Below are positions 1-5,320 of a stretch of 5,453 bases of DNA, piece after piece. Origin of the DNA: CAZWXH01 sp964637725 (GTDB taxonomy: Bacteria; Bacillota_I; Bacilli_A; Erysipelotrichales; Coprobacillaceae); assembly GCA_964637725.1 (NCBI GenBank), contig CAZWXH010000115.1, forward strand, positions 1 to 5,453. Reading direction: 5' to 3'. Numbering within the stretch: position 1 is the first letter of the stretch; the number at the start of each line of letters is the position of its first letter. The notes beneath the pieces were generated by a model. It saw only the letters and a program-made list of their open reading frames with translations. It did not search any database and was not told the DNA's origin. A program made the position numbers and the translations under genes.

Positions 1-15
1 CTGCGAACAGTTCTT

Positions 16-639
16 TTAAACTTTTGATTTTAATTTATGACTCCAAAAAGGATTTTTTAATGATACTGGATCTTTGATCACTTTATTCTTCATAGATTTT
101 GGTGTCAAACTATATAAGATTGGTAAAACAATCGCAATTATAAAAGTATCTATAATTTTTAATACTGCTGTTCCATAGAAGCAAGCAATATAGCGATTCA
201 TCCCTGAATCAATAGCTTGTTGATAGAACAATCTTTCCCACCCACTATCAGGAATACTCGCTGTTCGCCATATCGTAATTAAAGAAGCAAGCGTAGTCGC
301 TATCAAGAAATATGATAATATCGCAAAAGGTAATCTTTTCCAACATATCTTCCCTTCTTTTCTTAAAATAATACCAAATGTTAATGCAGCAATGGCACTA
401 ACAATATAATAAATCAATGAACTGCTATCATAGATAATTGCTGCTTGATAGAAATTAGTCGCAAATGCAACCAATAAACCAGCAGCTGGTTCTAAAGCAA
501 CAGCTACGTATGCTGTTCCAATACTATCTATCCACATCGGTAAACGAAGGAAATGAGCAACATAATAGAGTCCAACATTTAAAACTACACCAATTAACAT
601 AATAATTATATAATGTCTTGCTTTATCTGATAGTTTCAT
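16..639 (-). CDS. ECF transporter S-component-like membrane protein
   Basis: This is an integral membrane protein of about 207 residues with five or six hydrophobic segments. An early motif, LPMWIDSIGTAYVAVALEP, is followed by GLLVAFATNFYQA. This LPxWxDSIGT pattern with a following small-residue helix and an asparagine is what I know from S components (substrate-binding subunits) of energy-coupling factor vitamin or nutrient transporters, and from related sensor membrane domains. The substrate cannot be told, and no ECF ATPase or T subunit is in the window; a shared ECF module encoded elsewhere is common for such proteins. The frame is open up to 678, but GGAGG at 646-650 is only 3 nt from the ATG at 642 and 6 nt from the ATG at 639, so I choose 639. 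This gives a 17-nt overlap with the end of the potassium channel gene, implying translational coupling. The C-terminal 30 residues are basic and probably cytoplasmic. Membrane protein is certain; the family call is moderate. Confidence 0.6.
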   Translation of the reverse strand: MKLSDKARHYIIIMLIGVVLNVGLYYVAHFLRLPMWIDSIGTAYVAVALEPAAGLLVAFATNFYQAAIIYDSSSLIYYIVSAIAALTFGIILRKEGKICWKRLPFAILSYFLIATTLASLITIWRTASIPDSGWERLFYQQAIDSGMNRYIACFYGTAVLKIIDTFIIAIVLPILYSLTPKSMKNKVIKDPVSLKNPFWSHKLKSKV

Positions 640-1357
640 CATTTTCCTCCTTTGCTTGATTAACTTTATCTTGATCATTACTTAATGCCTCCATAAAACC
701 TGCAGTTACAATACTTGCCGGCATTGCAATAATTGCTACCCCAAAGAAGGATGATAACATACTGATGAATTTTCCAATATCAGTAGCTGGATAAACATCT
801 CCATAACCTACTGTTGTAAGAGCGGTTGTTGCCCAATATAAAGCATCAAAGAAATCATTAAAGTTACTTGCCGGTTCTTGTAAAAACATAATTAATGCCG
901 AAACGAATATATAAGCAATCGCAATAGTTAAAACCGATAATAACATTTTACTTTGATTTTTAAATACTCCCATAATATGTTTACAACTTTTAGAGTATTG
1001 AACTATTTTAGTAAGTCTTAATAAACGTAATACCATAAAGCTACCAGGAAGTAATCCAATAGTTGGAAGAATCCCTAGTATATCCATTAATGCTAATGGT
1101 GTAAATGGATAGACTATAAAAGCTATCGGTGAATGTTTTTTGATATGATAATCATGCGTCATCCATCTTAAAATATAATCTAAAAATAAAAGATAAACAG
1201 TGAATGTTTCAATATACTTAAATATCGGATGTGGAGTTCTAAACAATAATGGTGTAACACTAATAATTGCAATCGCAACAATATAGTAATCATACATACG
1301 ACTCCAGATATTTTCATGATCTGTTTTTTCAATTAAATTGTATACTTTCTCTCTCAT
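623..1357 (-). CDS. Voltage-gated-type potassium channel, six-helix
   Basis: The 244-residue protein has the layout of a bacterial Kv-type channel subunit, which works as a tetramer in the cytoplasmic membrane and conducts K+. S1 is about residues 22-39, S2 47-65, S3 79-100 (with D92) and S4 104-121. In S4, R111, R114 and K117 are spaced every third residue, which is a voltage sensor with fewer charges than strong Kv channels. S5 is about 136-160, followed by a pore helix at 168-181. The selectivity filter TTVGYGDVYP at 181-190 is canonical for K+. S6 is about 196-222, and a short charged tail (223-244) has no RCK or cyclic-nucleotide domain. The start is ATG at 1357 with GGAGGGG at 1364-1370, 6 nt away; this SD contains the last bases of the preceding gene's TAG stop. 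The gene lies 12 nt after the second pLGIC-like subunit gene and overlaps the S-like gene, so it is co-transcribed with both. Confidence 0.95.
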   Translation of the reverse strand: MREKVYNLIEKTDHENIWSRMYDYYIVAIAIISVTPLLFRTPHPIFKYIETFTVYLLFLDYILRWMTHDYHIKKHSPIAFIVYPFTPLALMDILGILPTIGLLPGSFMVLRLLRLTKIVQYSKSCKHIMGVFKNQSKMLLSVLTIAIAYIFVSALIMFLQEPASNFNDFFDALYWATTALTTVGYGDVYPATDIGKFISMLSSFFGVAIIAMPASIVTAGFMEALSNDQDKVNQAKEENDETIR

Positions 1358-1369
1358 TAGTATCCCCTC

Positions 1370-2509
1370 CTAAAATAGATATGAACAAATCGGATATAAG
1401 AAGAATGATAGTAATGTAAATGTTAAGATCGTATAGAACATCACTTTACCAAATAATGAAGCAAATGCGCTATCATGATATTTAGTTCGAATTCTATTTA
1501 TATTAACAACACTTAATGAGCACATTAATATCGAAGCAATACCAGCAATAGTTACATATTCAAGTAATCCAACTTGCAAAGCATCTGGTAAAAGATTTGC
1601 ACCTACCATAATGTTTGTAACTGTTCCAAATAAGGCGGCAGGAATCATTGTTAACGGATCCACGCTATGATATGTACATAGGAATAAAGTAATAAATACC
1701 CATGTCAATGTTCCTACTAAAGCAATGAAACATTTCATATACAATCCAAAACCACTTCTATTAATTTCAATTGAAGTTGCTAATTCTTGATTAATAGGTA
1801 CACTATGTTCAGGATCACCTAAAGTCGTATCATATTTGACTGTGTATGTTGATACAGCACTTCTACGATAATCAAATCCAGATACACTTAAATAAGGGTT
1901 CACTGTACTATTCTTTGTATCAGCAATGAATCTAATCTTTTCTACGGAATCATTAGGTTCAATAAAGAATCTTAATTGATATGATTCAAGTGGGAAACGA
2001 ACAATCCAATAATTCTTTTGAACAGTTGCGTCCACTCTTAATAGTTGATAATGTTTATTTCCTTGATGATATTCTTCCAATATCTCTTTTTTATTAATAA
2101 CTCCATTATAAATTCTAAAATTATTAGCCATATCTAAAGACTCATTATCTTCCCATTGAAACCAACAAGAAAAGATAACTCTAAAATTACTTGTTTTTAC
2201 ATTAACTTCTTTTAAGTTTTCAATATATGTTCCAGCAGTAACAAAAGTTGCTTGATCTTTATACTTATCTGCTTCCTTTACATATTCTTCATTATCTTTT
2301 AAACCATTTTGCCAATATGTTTCTTCCGCCATTTTATCAGTATAAAGCTTATGATTGGTAATCCCTAGATATAATCCTCCACCAATCACAATAGCTAAAA
2401 ACCACATGACTAATTTTCGTTTTTGCCACGGTTTGAATTCTTTAAATTGTTGAAGAAAACTCTTTTTAACGACTACTTCTTGAACTTCTTTGTTTTTATC
2501 ATCCATCAT
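1370..2509 (-). CDS. pLGIC-like channel subunit A
   Basis: The protein has 379 residues. A basic cytoplasmic N-terminus of about 30 residues leads to a membrane helix at 32-50. An outside domain follows (about 55-255), then four helices: M1 256-280, M2 285-307, M3 311-335 and M4 351-375. Motifs follow the pentameric ligand-gated channel fold. VTAGTYIENL then WFQWED (114-121) match beta1 and beta2 of GLIC. The Cys-loop region reads RFPLESYQL (171-179) and lacks both cysteines, as in bacterial members. A pre-M1 arginine is R251. ANLLPD (304-309) fits the M2-M3 loop, and IAGIASIL resembles M3 of ELIC. Counting back from P308, D284 falls at pore position -1', where cationic receptors have Glu, and F294 falls at 9', usually Leu. 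M2 has prolines at 285 and 290. The first ATG overlaps the TAA of subunit B by 1 nt; a GGGGGG run 5 nt upstream acts as SD, and the second ATG is also possible. Family is by remembered alignment; the ligand is unknown. Confidence 0.75.
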   Translation of the reverse strand: MMDDKNKEVQEVVVKKSFLQQFKEFKPWQKRKLVMWFLAIVIGGGLYLGITNHKLYTDKMAEETYWQNGLKDNEEYVKEADKYKDQATFVTAGTYIENLKEVNVKTSNFRVIFSCWFQWEDNESLDMANNFRIYNGVINKKEILEEYHQGNKHYQLLRVDATVQKNYWIVRFPLESYQLRFFIEPNDSVEKIRFIADTKNSTVNPYLSVSGFDYRRSAVSTYTVKYDTTLGDPEHSVPINQELATSIEINRSGFGLYMKCFIALVGTLTWVFITLFLCTYHSVDPLTMIPAALFGTVTNIMVGANLLPDALQVGLLEYVTIAGIASILMCSLSVVNINRIRTKYHDSAFASLFGKVMFYTILTFTLLSFFLYPICSYLF

Positions 2510-3606
2510 TATAACCCCCCAACAAGTGCACTAAATGGCATAATTACATGTCCTGCAATAGCTAATGTTAATAATATATAGAACATAACTCTTCCAAACA
2601 ATTTAGAAAACGCACTTTCTCCTTTATGTTCTCGAATACGATTGACATTGATAATACTGATAATACAACCTATGATAATGAGCGCAGCATAGATATTAAC
2701 AAACTCAACAAGACCAAGTTCGACAACATCTGGTAAAAGATTTGCGCCTACCATCAAATTTGCGATAGTCCCAAATAAAGCTGCTGGCATCGTTCCTAAT
2801 GGATTCACATGATGGCTTCCACAAATATATAAAGCCATAAACACCCATATTGATGTTCCAATTAATGCCATAAAGCATTTAATATATAATCCCCAATCGT
2901 CACGCACAACTTCAACTGCAGTTACAATTTCAGAAGATACACGAGGGTTTTCAAAACGCGGATTACTCATGGTATTTGGATAATGCATCAAGTTTTCTGA
3001 AACCCCATGTCTTCTTAATGAGTAACCTGAGATACTTAAGTTTTGATTTATGCCACTATTTTCAATATCAGGAACAAATACAACTTCATCAATTGTATAA
3101 GCATTAGGTTCAATATAGAACTTCAAGACTTGACTACCTAGTGGAAATCTAGCAATATTAAAATTTTTAGAAACTGTAACATCAATTCTCATTTCTTGAT
3201 AATGAAGATTATCCTTTGAATAATTTTTTATCGTCTCTTGTTTATTAATAACCCCATTATAAATTCTGACTCCATCTTTAATAAAATCTAAACGATCATT
3301 ATTTTCCCACTTAAACCAAGCAATAAAAGAAACTCTAAAATTACTATTTTTAAATGAAATATCTTTTAATGTTTCAACATAAGTTCCTGAACTTACACGT
3401 GTTGCATTTTTTGAAAGTTTCTCTTTAATTTCAAGATTATGTTGATCATCTACTAATGCACTATCATACTCAATTGCAGTTGCTTTCTTCTCTTGACTAA
3501 CAACTATACAAACAAAAGATAAAAACACAGTCCCAATAGTTATAAATATAATTGACCAAATAAAAAGTTTTTTCTTTTGCCAATCTTTTAACTCACTTAT
3601 TTTCAA
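2509..3606 (-). CDS. pLGIC-like channel subunit B
   Basis: This 365-residue paralogue of subunit A is about half identical by eye over the outside domain and pore. The N-terminal helix is about 14-36, the outside domain about 40-238, M1 240-262, M2 269-291, M3 295-320 and M4 335-358. It shows the fold most clearly: VSSGTYVETL, WFKWEN, RIYNGVIN, then RFPLGSQVLKFYIEP (153-167), and VPDIENSG with SISGYSL, close to the matching region of GLIC. The pre-M1 arginine is R235 and the M2-M3 loop is ANLLPD. At pore position -1', where subunit A has D284, this protein has N268; F278 is at 9' and G271 at 2'. It starts with TTG at 3606, chosen because GGAGGGG (3614-3620) lies 7 nt upstream. It is the first of four tightly packed genes and follows a hairpin at 3645-3684. 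Two unlike subunits made side by side suggest a heteropentamer. There is no cleavable signal peptide that I can see, so the first helix is probably retained. Confidence 0.75.
   Translation of the reverse strand: MKISELKDWQKKKLFIWSIIFITIGTVFLSFVCIVVSQEKKATAIEYDSALVDDQHNLEIKEKLSKNATRVSSGTYVETLKDISFKNSNFRVSFIAWFKWENNDRLDFIKDGVRIYNGVINKQETIKNYSKDNLHYQEMRIDVTVSKNFNIARFPLGSQVLKFYIEPNAYTIDEVVFVPDIENSGINQNLSISGYSLRRHGVSENLMHYPNTMSNPRFENPRVSSEIVTAVEVVRDDWGLYIKCFMALIGTSIWVFMALYICGSHHVNPLGTMPAALFGTIANLMVGANLLPDVVELGLVEFVNIYAALIIIGCIISIINVNRIREHKGESAFSKLFGRVMFYILLTLAIAGHVIMPFSALVGGL
2515..2520 (-). promoter_or_regulatory. G-run ribosome binding site of subunit A
   Basis: Six G lie inside the last codons of subunit B, 5 nt before the first ATG (2509) and 8 nt before the second (2506). 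This is weaker than the GGAGGGG sites of the neighbours. Together with the stop-start overlap TAATG, it suggests that subunit A is translated mainly by ribosomes finishing subunit B, which would tie the two subunit amounts together. Confidence 0.5.
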
Positions 3607-3644
3607 ATCAGTTCCCCTCCTACTCCATATTTCTTAGTACAATA

Positions 3645-3684
3645 TAAATGCTTCACCTTGATGAATATCAAAATGAAGCATTTA
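3645..3684 (-). other. Long hairpin upstream of subunit B (terminator, attenuator or operator)
   Basis: TAAATGCTTCA at 3645-3655 and TGAAGCATTTA at 3674-3684 are perfect 11-bp inverted repeats. Inside them TTGAT (3658-3662) and ATCAA (3667-3671) form a second 5-bp stem with a GAAT loop. The structure starts 8 nt after the stop of the small membrane protein gene and ends 24 nt before the SD of subunit B. There is no clean T-run after it on the minus strand, so full termination is doubtful. A weak promoter can be drawn over it (TTGATA at 3671-3666, TTATAT at 3647-3642, spacing 18), in which case the palindrome could be an operator. The inverted repeat is certain; its role is open. Confidence 0.55.
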
Positions 3685-3692
3685 TCATTAAA

Positions 3693-4108
3693 CTACGAGT
3701 TTTGATTTTGTTTTGCTCCATAAACATATAACACTGGTAACAGTAAACCAGCAATAATAGATATTACTGTTTGTAATGAGAACCCATCACCAATAATTCC
3801 TAATATCCCATTAATCAATGAAACAATAATTAATATAGTTCCCAAAGTTATAAGTTGTCCTGCTTTTTCTACTTTAGCAGCATTCTTTAAGCCAATAATT
3901 CCAGTTACTAACTGGAAAAAACTCCATATAAAGTATGTAAAAAATAGTCCTGTTATCAACAATCCAGTTGTTTGAGCTACACCACTAGTTTCAGAAGAAA
4001 ACATTCCTCCTAATATTGTTGGAATTAAAAAAGTAAATGTTGAAATCAACCCTACTAATATAAAAATAACACTTGTAATTCTAATAATTTTTTTTCCTTT
4101 GCATCCAT
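3693..4108 (-). CDS. Small four-helix membrane protein, with an A8 frameshift near the start
   Basis: The uninterrupted part (4049 to 3693, from a TTG) encodes 118 residues but has no ribosome binding site with usable spacing. The same frame stays open upstream to a TAG at 4125-4127 without a good start. In the neighbouring frame, GGAGGG (4119-4124) precedes ATG at 4108 by 10 nt and reads MDAKEKK up to a run of eight A (4088-4095), then stops after ten more codons. A -1 shift on this run joins MDAKEKK to IIRITSVIFILVG and the 118 residues, giving about 138 aa with membrane helices near 8-30, 48-74, 85-106 and 112-132. A soluble charged start followed at once by a helix makes sense for this class. 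I recall similar small Firmicute proteins with a GIxGLKNAxKxEKA segment between helices, function unknown. It is first in the block and may be co-transcribed with the channels through the hairpin. The shift may be programmed slippage, phase variation, a mutation or a sequencing error. Confidence 0.6.
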
Positions 4109-4136
4109 AAAATAAAATCCCTCCCTATTTTCTTAC

Positions 4137-4164
4137 ATATTTTAACTTTTTAATTTTTTTGCAA
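4137..4164 (-). promoter_or_regulatory. Weak candidate promoter for the channel block
   Basis: TTGCAA (4164-4159) is followed after 16 nt by AAATAT (4142-4137) within a very A-rich stretch. An alternative pair is TTAACA (4176-4171) and TTAAAA (4153-4148), spacing 17. Neither is a close match to consensus. A promoter is expected here because a terminator lies just upstream and the first SD just downstream. Confidence 0.3.
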
Positions 4165-4170
4165 CCTCTT

Positions 4171-4186
4171 TGTTAATTAATTAACA
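4171..4186. promoter_or_regulatory. 16-bp perfect palindrome, candidate operator
   Basis: TGTTAATTAATTAACA is its own reverse complement. It lies just upstream of, or overlapping, the candidate -35 boxes of the channel block, where a MarR- or TetR-type repressor site would be expected. No regulator gene is in the window. AT-rich palindromes of this length also arise by chance in such DNA, so the role is uncertain. Confidence 0.4.
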
Positions 4187-4201
4187 TGTAAAAATCATAA
4201 T

Positions 4202-4235
4202 AAAAAAAGAAAACCTAGTACAGACAAGGCTTTCC
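4202..4235 (-). terminator. Rho-independent terminator
   Basis: On the minus strand GGAAAGCCT (4235-4227) can pair with AGGTTTTCT (4216-4208), a 9-bp stem with two G-U pairs and a 10-nt loop, followed at once by six T. It would stop transcripts arriving from the HNH side and insulate the channel block, which therefore needs its own promoter. Confidence 0.65.
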
Positions 4236-4348
4236 GGAGTTTTTATTTAAAAATAATTTTTAAATAATTTATTATTTAATTGTAACATTTCTCTGTATGA
4301 TAGTAAGCTATAGTATCAATAATTCTAATATTACTACACTTTAACTAG
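4236..4348. other. AT-rich intergenic stretch
   Basis: There is no credible coding frame here. It holds an 8-bp inverted repeat, TTAAATAA (4260-4267) and TTATTTAA (4272-4279) with a 4-nt spacer, and an imperfect 21-nt palindrome around the AAGCTA at 4307-4312. Neither has a known function that I can support. Together with the terminator, palindrome and repeat listed separately, this accounts for the gap between the small membrane protein gene and the HNH gene. Confidence 0.5.
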
Positions 4349-4449
4349 TCAAACAATGCTCTCTACACGAAATGAGTTGAGTGAATGAATGTCAGCGTCC
4401 CGCTTTTAGCCAATATTGTCTGTTGCTCGTTCATGGAAAAATATCCACT
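4349..4449 (-). repeat. Diverged direct repeat copy 1, rlmD-tail-like, candidate attachment site
   Basis: On the minus strand this copy begins with AGTGGATAT and TTTCC (coding VDIFP), and about 70 nt later reads CGTGTAGAGAGCATTGT, then TTGA. Copy 2 at 5341-5444 has the same blocks in the same order and orientation with almost the same spacing. In the last 33 positions I count about 25 identities. In one frame it reads DIHSLNSFRVESIV then stop, against DSYPLISKHVESVV in copy 2. No frame is open throughout, so this is a remnant. The middle section has visibly higher GC than its surroundings, suggesting a foreign origin. It also contains a 23-codon ORF (4434-4363) starting MNEQQTIL, without an SD. 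Confidence 0.5.
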
Positions 4450-4480
4450 ACATTTTGCCTGTCGGTGGAACAATATCAAC

Positions 4481-5146
4481 CTATAACAAATCACTCTTTC
4501 CTAAATTGCACTTTGAACAAAGAGTCTGCAAATTATCCTTTACAGTTTTTCCACCCTTTGACCATGGGACAATATGGTCAACGTGCAATTCTACCAAAGG
4601 GTCTTTTGCAGGTGAAGCCCCGCAAGCACAGCATTTGAATTTATCTCTTGAAAATACTATAAATCTTAATCTTAAATTGATTGTGCGTGAAGTTCTATGC
4701 TGATGATCAAATTCAACATCTGTCTTATTAATTGGCTCTTTCAAATTTTCATCATTGCAATTTATGTAATTTACAAAAGATTTCAATGCTGCTCTCCAGC
4801 CACCAAATCTTTTTTCATATGTCCCAACTGAATATTTTGAAAAATCTCTCATTTTTGTATATGACGGTTGCTTACCAATGCAAACCCATACACGTTCAAT
4901 TTCTTCAAATAAGTCCTGATCACTAATATTTAACAGCGATCTTGACATTTATAATTCAGCTTTTTCTAAACAACAAAACCAAGATTTAAATCGTCTTGTC
5001 AAAGTAGTGGCATGAAACTGTCCATATTGATTATAATCAGCAATTGTTACTGAATCTTTTTGAAGCAGTTTCGCTACTCTCTGTAAATCCTCAATCAATT
5101 CCTCATCTGAAGTATTTCTATGGTACTCATTTAATTCAAATTTCAT
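4481..5146 (-). pseudogene. HNH endonuclease with homing-associated repeats, split by one stop
   Basis: Two pieces in the same frame, 65 codons (5146-4952) and 155 codons (4948-4481), are separated only by TAA at 4949-4951. Together they would make about 221 aa. Residues 13-65 and 76-123 of the joined product look like two homing-endonuclease-associated repeats: each ends in an RRF or KRF element and a tryptophan followed by an AL or LEKA helix. The C-terminal 55 residues are an HNH nuclease domain with zinc-binding CxxC (4633-4622), HVDHIVPWSKGG, the DNLQTLC asparagine and CSKCNLGK. Such proteins are DNA-cleaving accessory genes of phages and mobile elements. The start is ATG at 5146, with AAGGAG at 5155-5160, 8 nt away. 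The second piece begins with ATG directly after the stop but has no clear SD. The first repeat is degenerate (RRFKSWFCC where RRFGSWNKA is usual), which supports decay. The nuclease domain itself looks intact, so restart or stop readthrough could still give protein. Confidence 0.8.
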
Positions 5147-5154
5147 CTGCTCAT

Positions 5155-5160
5155 CTCCTT
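5155..5160 (-). promoter_or_regulatory. Ribosome binding site at the extreme 5' end of the HNH transcript
   Basis: AAGGAG lies 8 nt before the ATG at 5146 and fixes that start. The promoter's -10 box ends at 5168, so transcription should begin near 5160. The SD would then be the first bases of the mRNA, with a leader of only about 15 nt. Confidence 0.6.
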
Positions 5161-5167
5161 TTATTTC

Positions 5168-5197
5168 ATTATATATTCTATCTTCTCAACATGTCAA
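5168..5197 (-). promoter_or_regulatory. Sigma-A type promoter of the HNH gene
   Basis: TTGACA (5197-5192) and TATAAT (5173-5168) are both perfect consensus hexamers, 18 nt apart, directly upstream of the HNH reading frame. This is the strongest promoter in the window. It is odd to find it in front of a gene that carries a stop mutation, which suggests the inactivation is recent. Confidence 0.75.
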
Positions 5198-5264
5198 TTT
5201 CATCTATCCTATCCATTCAACCTTACTTACATTATAACTTTCTTTGATATGTTCCCAACAACGT

Positions 5265-5290
5265 AAAAAAAAATTTATGTCGAGTAGTCG
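5265..5290 (-). terminator. Weak candidate terminator after the rlmD-like tail
   Basis: On the minus strand TCGA-CTAC-TCGA (5291-5280 region) is followed by CATAAA and nine T (5273-5265). The stem is only 4 bp and is separated from the T-run, so this is a weak call. A second 5-bp stem, AACCC (5329-5325) and GGGTT (5313-5309), spans the stop codon upstream of it. Confidence 0.3.
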
Positions 5291-5320
5291 ATTTAGATAT
5301 AATCTTAAAACCCAGTAATA

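Noticed and set aside
640..678. Upstream start for the S-like protein at 678
   Set aside because: It would add a basic 13-residue stretch lying fully inside the channel gene and has no SD; GGAGG at 646-650 fits the ATG at 639 with a 6-nt gap.
1370..3606. Reading the paralogue pair as mechanosensitive or transporter accessory proteins
   Set aside because: The large beta-rich outside domain, FPL loop, pre-M1 arginine and four-helix block with the NLLP loop fit ligand-gated channels in order and spacing; I saw no motif of MscS, MscL or a transporter.
4236..4348. Possible tRNA, riboswitch or CRISPR repeats in the intergenic gap
   Set aside because: There is no cloverleaf, no regularly spaced identical repeats and no known aptamer core; only short AT-rich palindromes are seen.
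4381..4703. Plus-strand open frames of 85 and 95 codons
   Set aside because: They lie opposite the HNH coding frame and the repeat remnant, have no ribosome binding site and no recognisable motif; the minus strand has clear HNH residues over the same bases.
4732..5247. Plus-strand open frames of 64 and 67 codons
   Set aside because: They are antisense to the HNH gene and its promoter, with biased composition typical of shadow frames and no SD.
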